Of a stretch of 40,786 nucleotides of DNA, positions 9,550-17,575 are shown one piece after another; within the stretch, counting starts at the first letter, position 1; each line of letters starts with the position of its first letter. The notes below the pieces were generated by a model. The model was not told the origin of the DNA. It saw only the letters and a list, made by a program, of their open reading frames with translations, and ran no database searches. Location of the stretch: NCBI GenBank assembly GCA_029264655.1, contig JARHZY010000163.1, positions 1 through 40,786 on the forward strand. The letters are read 5' to 3'. This DNA comes from Helicobacter sp. (GTDB lineage Bacteria > Campylobacterota > Campylobacteria > Campylobacterales > Helicobacteraceae). The translations under genes were made by a program, and so were the position numbers.

Positions 9550-10230
9550 TTAATGTTCATCATCAAGTAAAACTGCACTTGCTAAATACACATAAGTGAG
9601 AATCATAAAGACAAATGCTTGCAATATTGCCATAAACATAAGGATTCCAAATGGCAAAAGTGGGACAACCCAAGGGACAAGTTGCAACATTACAAGCAAG
9701 AACATATCATCACCGCGTATATTACCAAATAAACGAAAAGATAATGAAATAATACGCGAACAATGTGAAATAATCTCAACAGGGAAAAGTAATGGTGAAA
9801 GCAATTTAATCGGACCTGCAAAATGCCCAAAATACTTAGCAAATCCATTTGCCCTAATACCCTCAAAATGGTAATAAAAAAAGACAACCAAAGCAAGCAC
9901 AAGTGTAAAGCTAATGCTTGCAGTAGGTGCCTCAAAACCCGGTATCATACCTATAACATTACAATAAAATACTAAAACACCTATGGTGCCAGCTAGCGGA
10001 AAATACTTGCGTGCAAGTTTCTCACCCAAAGAATCTTTACCAATATAGAGCATACCCCCAATAATCCACTCATAAAAGTTTTGCATACCAGTTGGCACTG
10101 CTTGCAACTTTCTTACAGCAAACATACTAATACCAATGGTAATAAGTGCACATAAAATTGTGTAAAAAATTGTAATAAATGCGTGATCTGTGCTAATTAA
10201 GCCCGCAAATGTAAAGAGTCTATTTTCCAT
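9550..10230 (-). CDS. atpB: F0F1 ATP synthase subunit a
   Basis: This is the proton-channel subunit of the F0 sector in the inner membrane. The sequence carries ARKYFPLAGTI, IGMIPGFEAPTAS, FYYHFEGIR and, in the penultimate helices, SLSFRLFGNIRGDDM with the essential Arg facing the c-ring. The tail is QAFVFMILTYVYLASAV. The start at MENRLFTFAG (226 aa, as I recall H. pylori AtpB) is chosen because an AAAGGATA ribosome site lies just upstream. The frame stays open 10 codons further to an ATG at 10260 without a good site. As in other Campylobacterota, atpB stands apart from the F1 genes. It is divergent from the permease gene. Confidence 0.96.
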   Translation of the reverse strand: MENRLFTFAGLISTDHAFITIFYTILCALITIGISMFAVRKLQAVPTGMQNFYEWIIGGMLYIGKDSLGEKLARKYFPLAGTIGVLVFYCNVIGMIPGFEAPTASISFTLVLALVVFFYYHFEGIRANGFAKYFGHFAGPIKLLSPLLFPVEIISHCSRIISLSFRLFGNIRGDDMFLLVMLQLVPWVVPLLPFGILMFMAILQAFVFMILTYVYLASAVLLDDEH

Positions 10231-10414
10231 ATTCTGTATCCTTTTGCATTTAACAAACATAAAATAGTTATAATCGTATCCAAAAAACTCTTAAAAATAG
10301 CTAAAAATTCAACAAAATAGCTATGAAGTTTTACAAAAGCATGAAAGTTTTAGTATAATAATTAAAACAATACTATATTATCAAAATGAACTTTTACTAG
10401 CTTTATAATTAATG

Positions 10415-10420
10415 TATAAT
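10415..10420 (+). promoter_or_regulatory. Candidate -10 box for the permease-yidD-yidC-jag-mnmE run
   Basis: TATAAT lies about 55 bases before the GTG start of the permease gene, in the AT-rich divergent region facing atpB. No clear -35 is seen, which is usual for Helicobacter sigma-80 promoters. Other TATAAT-like hexamers occur nearby, so this is one choice among several. Confidence 0.35.
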
Positions 10421-10475
10421 TTAAAGTGTGTAAGTTTATTTGTTTTAGTTAAAAATAATAAATAAGGTATAAAGA

Positions 10476-11141
10476 GTGGCGGAGCTTTTTAGCTTAACAA
10501 CATTATGGCGTGTTGCAGAAGGTGTTGGTGTTTTGTTGTTTGTAGCACTCATAAGCATTGTATTTGCAATTATTGGTGGGCTTTTTATGGGAAGACTTAT
10601 GATTGTGAAACATAAATCTATCCAATATATATGTAAATTTTTTCTTGAAAGTGTGCGTATTGTGCCACTCATTGCGTGGCTTTTCATTATTTATTATGGT
10701 ATACCAAGTGCATTTGATGTGCATATTGGTGCACTTACTTGTGGCATTATTGTTTTTAGTATGTGGGGTATTGCTGAAATGGGAGATCTTGTGCGAGCAA
10801 GTATTCTTAATATACCAAAGCACCAAAGAGAATCTGCACTTGCATTAGGTTTTCATGCATGGCAAATAGAATATTATATTATTATTCCTCAAGCTTTAAA
10901 AGCCCTTGTGCCCTCAAGTATCAATCTTTTTGGACGTATTATTAAAACTACATCGCTTTTACCACTAATTGGTGTTGTTGAGCTTTTAAAAGTAGGGCAG
11001 CAACTCATAGAAGTATTTGGGCGGTATGATACAAATATCAATTTTATTGTATATGGGGCAATACTTCTTATTTATTTTATGCTTTGTTATCCATTTTCAT
11101 ACATTGGCAGTCATCTTGAAAAAAAATTTATTACACAATAA
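10476..11141 (+). CDS. Amino-acid ABC transporter permease (GlnP/HisMQ family)
   Basis: This 221-residue inner-membrane permease is of the polar amino-acid uptake type, with about five hydrophobic segments. The N-terminal family feature is recognisable (TLWRVAEGVGVLLFVALIS). The cytoplasmic EAA loop that docks on the ATPase is RESALALGFHAWQIEYYIIIPQALKALVP (residues about 117-145). The start codon is GTG, preceded by a modest site. The stop is followed after one base by yidD, so translation is probably coupled. No ATPase, second permease or binding-protein gene is adjacent, so its partners must be encoded elsewhere. The substrate is probably a polar amino acid but is not determinable here. 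Confidence 0.85.
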   Translation: MAELFSLTTLWRVAEGVGVLLFVALISIVFAIIGGLFMGRLMIVKHKSIQYICKFFLESVRIVPLIAWLFIIYYGIPSAFDVHIGALTCGIIVFSMWGIAEMGDLVRASILNIPKHQRESALALGFHAWQIEYYIIIPQALKALVPSSINLFGRIIKTTSLLPLIGVVELLKVGQQLIEVFGRYDTNINFIVYGAILLIYFMLCYPFSYIGSHLEKKFITQ

Positions 11142-11142
11142 T

Positions 11143-11550
11143 ATGCAACCAAAAAAACCTATAAAAATACTGAATCTATGGGCTATAAATATAGTAAAAT
11201 TATACCAATATGCACTCTCTCCTGCACTTTATCCAAGTTGTCGCTTTTATCCTTCATGTTCATCATATGCATTGGTATTATTGCGTTTTGATAATGTTAT
11301 AATAGCATGTATAAAAATTATAATAAGAATCTTAAAATGTAATCCATTTTTTCATGGTGGTTTTGCACCCCCTTATATATATTTAAGCCAACAAGCATTT
11401 GATAAAATTATATTGAATGGGTATAAACAATCCCATATTTTAGCAAAGCCATTAATACAAAAACCGCAAAAAATAACATATTTTTTTGTAAAATCGCATT
11501 CTCATTTGCTTAAATTAAAAAAATTTTATATAATTTCGATTCATCTATAA
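11143..11550 (+). CDS. yidD: Membrane protein insertion efficiency factor YidD
   Basis: This small membrane-associated protein helps YidC-dependent insertion. The hallmark YPSCRFYPSCSSYAL motif is at about residues 29-43, preceded by the family helix LYQYALSPALYPSC. The later CNPFFHGGFAPP corresponds to the HPGGxDPV segment. The ATG at 11143 is chosen because the family region begins directly after it; the frame itself is open about 42 codons further upstream, inside the permease gene. The 135 residues include a C-terminal extension of roughly 50 residues, rich in Lys and aromatics, beyond the usual family end. yidC follows 15 bases later, the standard order. rnpA and rpmH, often just upstream in other bacteria, are not here. 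Confidence 0.9.
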   Translation: MQPKKPIKILNLWAINIVKLYQYALSPALYPSCRFYPSCSSYALVLLRFDNVIIACIKIIIRILKCNPFFHGGFAPPYIYLSQQAFDKIILNGYKQSHILAKPLIQKPQKITYFFVKSHSHLLKLKKFYIISIHL

Positions 11551-11565
11551 TATTAAGGGTTTTTA

Positions 11566-13269
11566 GTGGACAAACAAAGTAATTTAAGGTTAATTTTAGC
11601 AGTTGCTATTTCATTTGTTGTTATTGTTGTATGGTCAAAATTTTTTGCCCCAGAGCCACCTGTGCGAGAAACAAAAACGCAGACTACTCAACAAGTGGAT
11701 TCTGTAAATAATGCAGTCCCACAAAGTGCAATAAGTAATGATAATGTAACACAAAGTAATAGCGATATGAAAGGTATTCCGCCATCAATACCGCAACATA
11801 AAGAGCAACTTGTGTATATAGAATCTAAAGATTTTGATATGGATATTGATGTATTTGGGACAATTACTCAAGTATATCTTAAGGCAGATAAATATACCCA
11901 GCCTCACCAAGAAGGCATTTTTACTCATATAGGGCGACTCTTTGGTATGGTGAGCGGTGAAAATAAAAAGCTTGATAGGCTACCATTATTAGCTAATAAT
12001 GTGCCACTTTATCCTTTGCAAATGATTTTTGCTGATACAAATTATGCAAAAAAAGCAAATGAGATAAAATATAGTGCTGATAAAACGCATATTATACTTA
12101 AAGATAAATCAGAAACCTTGACATTAACTCAAGATTTAGGTGATTTAGTTGTGCGTAAAATTATCACTATTGAGCCAAACATGACTTATAAAGTGCAAAT
12201 AGAATTAAGTAAGCCAACACATTATGTTATTAGTAATGGCATGCGTCCTAATGCCGATGCTGAAAGCTATGTGTTTCATGGCGTATTATTACAAAAAAGC
12301 AATGGTTCTATTGAAAAAATAGAAGATGGAGATGCAAAAATAGAAGGGCAAAATTTTGACGATGCTCTATATATTGCTAGTGTTGATAGATATTATACAA
12401 GTCTCTTATTTAATATCGACAAACCACTATCGCTTACTATTGGTGCATTTGGCAAGGGTCTACCAAGACCATTTATTAATGTAAATACTACTACTGAAAC
12501 ACTACATGGCTATATAGGACCAAAAGATTATAAACTTTTAGAATCTATTAACCAACATTTAACAAGCGTCGTTGAATATGGTAGGATTACTTTCTTTGCA
12601 AAATATATTTTTGCATTGCTTGATTTCTTACATAAATATATAGGAAATTGGGGAATTGCCATTATTCTTTTAACAATCATCATACGCATTATTCTTTTTC
12701 CACTAAGCTTTAAAGGCATGGTGGGTATGCAAAAACTCAAGGAGCTTGCTCCGAAAATGAAAGATTTACAAACAAAACATAAAGGTGATCCGCAAAAACT
12801 CCAAGCAGCAATGATGGAGCTTTACAAAAAACATGGTGCAAACCCACTTGGTGGTTGTTTGCCGCTTATTTTACAAATCCCAGTGTTTTTTGCAATCTAT
12901 CGAGTGCTTTATAATGCAGTAGAGCTCAAAAATGCACCATTTATGTTGTGGATACACGATCTAAGTGTTATGGATCCATATTTTGTCTTGCCTTTATTAA
13001 TGGGATTTTCTATGTATTTACAGCAAGCTTTAACACCAACAAATTTCACAGATCCTATGCAAGAAAAAGTATTTAAATGGTTACCTATAATTTTTACATT
13101 TTTTCTTATTACTTTTCCAGCTGGACTTATACTTTATTGGACTATTAATAATGTTATATCAATTATCCAGCAACTTGCTATTAATAAAATGCTAGAAGTA
13201 AAGAAACAGAAAGAAATTGAGGAACATACACATAAAAAACATACGCAAAAGGCAAAAAACGAGCAATAA
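11566..13269 (+). CDS. yidC: Membrane protein insertase YidC
   Basis: YidC inserts and folds inner-membrane proteins, alone or with SecYEG. The N-terminal membrane anchor is at about residues 7-24. A Pro/Thr/Gln/Asn-rich linker and a large periplasmic beta domain (about 80-320) follow. The conserved five-helix core begins near residue 345: GIAIILLTIIIRIILFPLS, then the cytoplasmic coiled coil with MQKLKELAPKMKDLQ, then GCLPLILQIPVFFAIYRVL and PAGLILYWTINN. The conserved Arg of the hydrophilic groove is the one in IIIRIILFPL. A Lys/His-rich tail closes the protein. The start is GTG with AAGGG upstream. Length (567 aa) is typical of Gram-negative YidC. Confidence 0.97.
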   Translation: MDKQSNLRLILAVAISFVVIVVWSKFFAPEPPVRETKTQTTQQVDSVNNAVPQSAISNDNVTQSNSDMKGIPPSIPQHKEQLVYIESKDFDMDIDVFGTITQVYLKADKYTQPHQEGIFTHIGRLFGMVSGENKKLDRLPLLANNVPLYPLQMIFADTNYAKKANEIKYSADKTHIILKDKSETLTLTQDLGDLVVRKIITIEPNMTYKVQIELSKPTHYVISNGMRPNADAESYVFHGVLLQKSNGSIEKIEDGDAKIEGQNFDDALYIASVDRYYTSLLFNIDKPLSLTIGAFGKGLPRPFINVNTTTETLHGYIGPKDYKLLESINQHLTSVVEYGRITFFAKYIFALLDFLHKYIGNWGIAIILLTIIIRIILFPLSFKGMVGMQKLKELAPKMKDLQTKHKGDPQKLQAAMMELYKKHGANPLGGCLPLILQIPVFFAIYRVLYNAVELKNAPFMLWIHDLSVMDPYFVLPLLMGFSMYLQQALTPTNFTDPMQEKVFKWLPIIFTFFLITFPAGLILYWTINNVISIIQQLAINKMLEVKKQKEIEEHTHKKHTQKAKNEQ

Positions 13270-13303
13270 TATGTTACAATGTTAAGAAAAAAAGGATTTT
13301 TTG

Positions 13304-14434
13304 ATGAAAAAAATTAGTGCAAATACTCTTGAAGCCGCTTTACTGGAAGCTTCTCAATATTTTAACTGCTCATTAACACAAATTGAATATGAGATTTTAC
13401 AAAACCCAAGTAATGGTATCTTTGGATTTTGTAAAAAAGAAGCAATTATTGTTGCAAACAAAAAGCAAGCAACGCAAACAGAAGCAACCAATACCCACAT
13501 TGATACAACACAGCATAAACCTATGGAGCAAGTGCATGAATATACTCAAGCCAAAATAGATACGCCATCTAACACTATACACGATAATTATACACCAGCA
13601 GTTGATCCAAATATAAAAGATACACAACATACTTATAACCATACAGAAGTTGCTAAAAGCACATATGGCGATAACTACAAACAAAATACATTTACAAATA
13701 CTATGCAAGTAGAATCACAAGAACATAGAGAGACTACTGCTCTAAGTCATGTAAAAATAGCCCAACAAGATTCTATGCAAAAAAATGTAAAAACACATGA
13801 TTGGCAATCGTCCTCTATTGATGAGAAAGTGCGGAGTGATTTTGACACTTCTTTTTATGATAAAGATTCAGACATTCCATGGCAAGATTCTCCAAAAACA
13901 ACATTACAGCATACAAAAAGTATTGAATCTACCTGCCAAGAGGTGCAAGCAGAACTTACAGAATTATTGCAATGCTTGCCACTTGAGCTTAATAAAATAC
14001 AAGTAACACCCCATGATGAACATACAATCTTTATTCTTATTGATGGACTTGATGCTGCACTTCTCATTGGACAAAAAGGGTATCGCTATAAATCATTAAG
14101 CTACTTACTTTTCAATTGGATTAATACTTGTTATGGTTATGGCGTACGGCTTGAAATTGCACAATTTCTAAAAAATCAAGAAGAAATGATGCGTGCATAT
14201 CTTGAACCTATTATAGAATCTGCAAAAATACATGGCAAGGCACAAACCAAACCTTTAGATGGTGTATTAACACATATTGCATTAAAAATGTTACGCGATG
14301 CATTGCCAAATAAGTATATTGTTTTTAGAGAAACTGCTGAAGGGGAAAAATATATTACTATCAGTGAATTTTTGAATACTTTCAATAATGTGCGTAACAA
14401 TATTCATGGTTTTGGAAATCTTCCAAAATACTAA
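13304..14434 (+). CDS. jag: Jag/KhpB-type RNA-binding protein
   Basis: This cytoplasmic protein has three parts: an N-terminal Jag-N domain (about 1-50, TLEAALLEASQYFNCS...GIFGFCKKEA), a long hydrophilic linker rich in Thr, His, Gln and Asp (about 50-205), and a C-terminal KH-like plus R3H region. The KH part includes LLIGQKGYRYKSLSYLLF; the R3H part includes a THIALKMLRDALPN helix and GEKYITIS. The family binds RNA and is encoded with yidC in many bacteria. ATG at 13304 is preferred over the TTG one codon earlier because of the AAAAGG site. The stop overlaps the mnmE ATG by one base (TAATG), implying coupled translation. Confidence 0.9.
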   Translation: MKKISANTLEAALLEASQYFNCSLTQIEYEILQNPSNGIFGFCKKEAIIVANKKQATQTEATNTHIDTTQHKPMEQVHEYTQAKIDTPSNTIHDNYTPAVDPNIKDTQHTYNHTEVAKSTYGDNYKQNTFTNTMQVESQEHRETTALSHVKIAQQDSMQKNVKTHDWQSSSIDEKVRSDFDTSFYDKDSDIPWQDSPKTTLQHTKSIESTCQEVQAELTELLQCLPLELNKIQVTPHDEHTIFILIDGLDAALLIGQKGYRYKSLSYLLFNWINTCYGYGVRLEIAQFLKNQEEMMRAYLEPIIESAKIHGKAQTKPLDGVLTHIALKMLRDALPNKYIVFRETAEGEKYITISEFLNTFNNVRNNIHGFGNLPKY

Positions 14435-15810
14435 TGCATACCATCGTAGCTATTGCAACCGCACTTGCAAAAAGTGCAATTAGTATTATTCGTCTTAGTG
14501 GCGATGAAGCTCTAATGATTGCTACTAAATTACTTGTGCCAAACCAATTAGAAAACAATAAAGAAAAAATATATAAGCCTTTGCAGCCTCGCCGAGCAAC
14601 TTTATGCAATATTTACAATACACAAGGTGATATGCTTGATAAAGCTATTATCATTTACTTCAAAGCCCCTGCTAGCTTTACGGGTGAGGATATTGTTGAG
14701 ATTCAAAGTCATGGTGGTATTTTAGTTGCCAATGAGATTCTAAAAACATGTTTGTCTTTTGGAGCAACACTTGCTAAAGCAGGTGAATTTAGTATGCGTG
14801 CATTAAGACATAATAAACTTGATTTAGTAGAATTAGAAGCAACATTGGCTTTAATAAATAATACAAATACAAATCTCACAAAGCTTTTAACACGTAATTT
14901 AGATGGACAACTAAGCCATATGTTAGAAACTATACGTTTAGAGATTTTATCTATCATTGCACAAATAGAAGTTAATATTGATTATAGTGATGAAGATTTA
15001 GACCCAACAATACTCACACAATCACTCACTACATTAACTACAATTAGCCATAAATTTCAAGGAATCCTTGATTCAAGCAGGCATTACCATAAATTACAAG
15101 ATATAAAACTTTGCATTATTGGTAAGCCAAATGTTGGAAAAAGCTCTTTGCTTAATCTGTTACTCATGCAAGATAGAGCAATTGTAAGCGAACAGGCTGG
15201 CACTACACGCGATACAATTACTGCTATGCTTGATATTTGCGGGCATCTTGTATCACTTGCTGATACTGCAGGCATACGCACAAGCACAGATTCTATTGAA
15301 ATGCAAGGTATAGAGCGTAGCTTACAAAGTGCAAAAGAGAGTGATATATTGCTTTGTGTATTTGATATTGCAAAACCTATGGATACAGAAGATTTAAGGA
15401 TTATGGATTTTTTAACACAAGAATGCAATAAGGAAAAATTTATATTGATTGTATTAAACAAAAATGATTTAGCACAACAAAATACCTATGATTTTAGTGC
15501 ATTTCCAACAATACAAATCAATACAAAAGAACAAACAAATGCTACCTTATTGAAAGAAAAAATTGCTACTTTCTTAACGATGGAGATTAATAATGAAACA
15601 TTTGTGCTTACAAATACTATGCAAAGCACTTTATTAGAATCTGCATATAAGAATCTTAGTATAGCAGCAGAGTTGCTAACACAAGGTTCATTAGAACTTG
15701 CGAGTTATGAGTTGCACCAAAGCTTGCAGGCTCTAGGTGAGATGACACATCCCTATAATGTTGAAGATATGCTTGAAGTTATGTTTTCACAATTTTGTGT
15801 TGGTAAATAA
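14434..15810 (+). CDS. mnmE: tRNA uridine-5-carboxymethylaminomethyl GTPase MnmE
   Basis: MnmE works with MnmG to modify the wobble uridine of certain tRNAs. The N-terminal formyl-THF-binding/dimerisation domain (SAISIIRLSG, ASFTGEDIVEIQSHGG) is followed by a helical domain holding an inserted G domain. The motifs are GKPNVGKSS (230-238), a TTRD switch, DTAGIR (277-282) and NKND (342-345). The C-terminal CVGK carries the catalytic Cys. Length (458) is usual. It is the last gene of the yidD-yidC-jag-mnmE run. A decayed duplicate of its G domain lies at 17260-17525. Confidence 0.97.
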   Translation: MHTIVAIATALAKSAISIIRLSGDEALMIATKLLVPNQLENNKEKIYKPLQPRRATLCNIYNTQGDMLDKAIIIYFKAPASFTGEDIVEIQSHGGILVANEILKTCLSFGATLAKAGEFSMRALRHNKLDLVELEATLALINNTNTNLTKLLTRNLDGQLSHMLETIRLEILSIIAQIEVNIDYSDEDLDPTILTQSLTTLTTISHKFQGILDSSRHYHKLQDIKLCIIGKPNVGKSSLLNLLLMQDRAIVSEQAGTTRDTITAMLDICGHLVSLADTAGIRTSTDSIEMQGIERSLQSAKESDILLCVFDIAKPMDTEDLRIMDFLTQECNKEKFILIVLNKNDLAQQNTYDFSAFPTIQINTKEQTNATLLKEKIATFLTMEINNETFVLTNTMQSTLLESAYKNLSIAAELLTQGSLELASYELHQSLQALGEMTHPYNVEDMLEVMFSQFCVGK

Positions 15811-16865
15811 ATCATAGAATACTAGCAAATTAAAAGTAATCTTATATTTTTCAATATCTTTAACCCAATGATTATGATTTTCTTTTATGGTATTATACTA
15901 ATAACTATTTATGGTGTTTTCAATATTTTTAACTTTTTGAAATAACAAGTTATTGGGAAAATAAAATATAATGTAATAAATAAATTCACCATTTAATCTG
16001 TATGGATTTTATGTGTTTAATGAAGCGGTTTTGACTATAGAGATAATATATTTTGTTTTTTACATATATTATTATAATGTCTAAATTATACTTGTATTTT
16101 TATTGCTCATAAATGTATAGGATAATAATATTTTAAATTAAAAACAAAATATTAAAATGTAGTGTAGCATACTCTGTATTTATTGGAATTAGAAGGAACT
16201 CTAGTGTGCTACCTACAATAACGATTGCTTAAAAGCAAAATAATAAGTAGTAATAATTTTAGGTGTTTTTGTTTGTAATCAAATGACTTGTTTTTAACTC
16301 TTTTTTTGTGGTAATAGGGTGAGTATTTTAATAATAATTTTGCAAGAATCCCACCTTATCATACATATAAAAACTATTCATAAAACTAGCATCATAGCAA
16401 TGGATTTTGACTTTTTCAACTAAGCAAATTTTGCTTGGATATATACAATCAGATTAATATTGACCTGAATTGCATATTTTATAGCAACTTTTTAGAGTTT
16501 AACTTTCCATAAAATATTATTAAAATACATATTATCTCATTCTTTTCTATGGTATTATATAAAATATGTTTTTAAATTAATGTTTTTATTATTTATGCAT
16601 TAAACAATAATACTACTAAAATTACTTGTTTTATAATATGCAAGAAATCCTATAAGTGATATGAAAAAATAAAAATAAAATTGATGTGTATATTTGCATA
16701 TACAAAATCATTATAATCGCAATAAAATAAGCATATATTTTCTTTTGCTAATGGTATAAGCTATTGATACAAACAAGATTCATATATACTTTGCATTGCT
16801 ATAATACATATATTGAATATGAAAATATGTCAATATAAAAACTCAAAAATTAAGGATATACATAA
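15811..16865. other. Long low-coding stretch with several strong inverted repeats
   Basis: No convincing ORF with a ribosome site is present for about 1 kb after mnmE. Several inverted repeats stand out: 16159-16216 (listed separately); AAGCAAA/TTTGCTT at about 16422-16436; an imperfect ATAGGGTGAG/CCCACCTTAT pair (16314-16323, 16350-16359); and TGTATAT-TTGC-ATATACA (16687-16704). The stretch could hold a structured RNA or be decayed DNA, since a gene relic lies just downstream. I recognise no known RNA family in it. Confidence 0.5.
16159..16216 (+). other. Long inverted repeat, candidate RNA hairpin
   Basis: Arms GTAGTGTAGCATAC (16159-16172) and GTGTGCTACCTAC (16204-16216) pair as 13 bp with one bulged T and one G-T wobble, around a loop of about 31 nt. 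A smaller TTGCT-TAAA-AGCAA hairpin follows at 16225-16238. It is not next to any stop codon, so it is not obviously a terminator. Strand is assigned arbitrarily. Confidence 0.45.
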
Positions 16866-17240
16866 ATGTTTCTTCTTATTTATAAAAATATGCATTATGG
16901 CTTCATGCTTTGCATGGCATTATTTTGTATTGGGTGCTATACTCCACTTATGCATTTACAAAGCATTGGGCTTGCAGAAGATATGCCATCATATAAACTC
17001 CATGCAGATAATATAGATAAAATATCGCAAAATACAATTATTTTTTATAAAGAATGTAGCCACAATGGCAGTGCATGGCTTTATGAATGCCAAAGCATAG
17101 GGTTAGAATCTCTCCAACAAGCTATTTATCTATATTATCCAAATACAATTATAAACAATATTACTATGTTTTTTTATCCTAAAAAAACATATATACGTTT
17201 TGAAATTCATGATTCTAGTCTTTTGCAAGATATACCATAA
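16866..17240 (+). CDS. Small putative lipoprotein
   Basis: This 124-residue protein has an N-terminal hydrophobic segment ending in a possible lipobox, FCIGC at residues 20-24 (Cys 24 would be lipidated). The -3 position is Cys, which is unusual. The mature part has two further Cys residues (KECS, YECQ) that could form a disulfide, and a C-terminal beta-rich stretch. An AAGGA site precedes the ATG at a good distance. I do not recognise the family. In H. pylori a cluster of lipoprotein genes including lpp20 lies a few genes after mnmE, which makes a lipoprotein here plausible, but homology is unproven. It lies between the inverted-repeat region and the mnmE relic. Confidence 0.5.
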   Translation: MFLLIYKNMHYGFMLCMALFCIGCYTPLMHLQSIGLAEDMPSYKLHADNIDKISQNTIIFYKECSHNGSAWLYECQSIGLESLQQAIYLYYPNTIINNITMFFYPKKTYIRFEIHDSSLLQDIP

Positions 17241-17259
17241 ACACATATAAGTCATTAAA

Positions 17260-17525
17260 ATATCCTGCCATTACCGATGCAATAGACATATACATAAGCA
17301 CACAGATTCTATTGGAATGCAAGATATAAGTATAGCTTGCAAAGCACAAAAGAGAGTGCTACATTACTCTGTGTATTTGATATTGCAAAATCTATGGATG
17401 CAAAAGATTTAAAGATTATAGATTTTTTAACACAAAAATGCAATAAGAAAATTTATATTAATTGTATGAAATTAAGAATAATTTAGCACAACAAAATACC
17501 CATGATCAATTTCTAACAATATAAA
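17260..17525 (+). pseudogene. Decayed partial copy of the mnmE G domain
   Basis: This stretch aligns in the same orientation with mnmE 15251-15516 (residues about 273-361, from the DTAG motif through NKND). Over 17336-17435 against 15321-15420 I count 12 mismatches in 100 ungapped positions, 11 of them transitions. The flanks carry small indels. A one-base and a two-base deletion shift the frame, and a TAG follows in the region matching NKND. No start or P-loop is present. It is a non-coding relic of a duplication, lying 1.4 kb after the parent gene. Confidence 0.88.
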
Positions 17526-17575
17526 AGATTAGACATTGCCTAACATACTTTTATATATTGCAATCCCGCCATTTA

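Noticed and set aside
10231..10260. Ten-codon longer start for atpB
   Set aside because: The ATG at 10230 has a proper AAAGGATA site and gives the family's usual N-terminus and length.
16813..17016. A 67-codon frame overlapping the small lipoprotein gene
   Set aside because: It lies in another frame, lacks a good ribosome site, and the overlapping frame has a better site plus a signal-peptide-like start.
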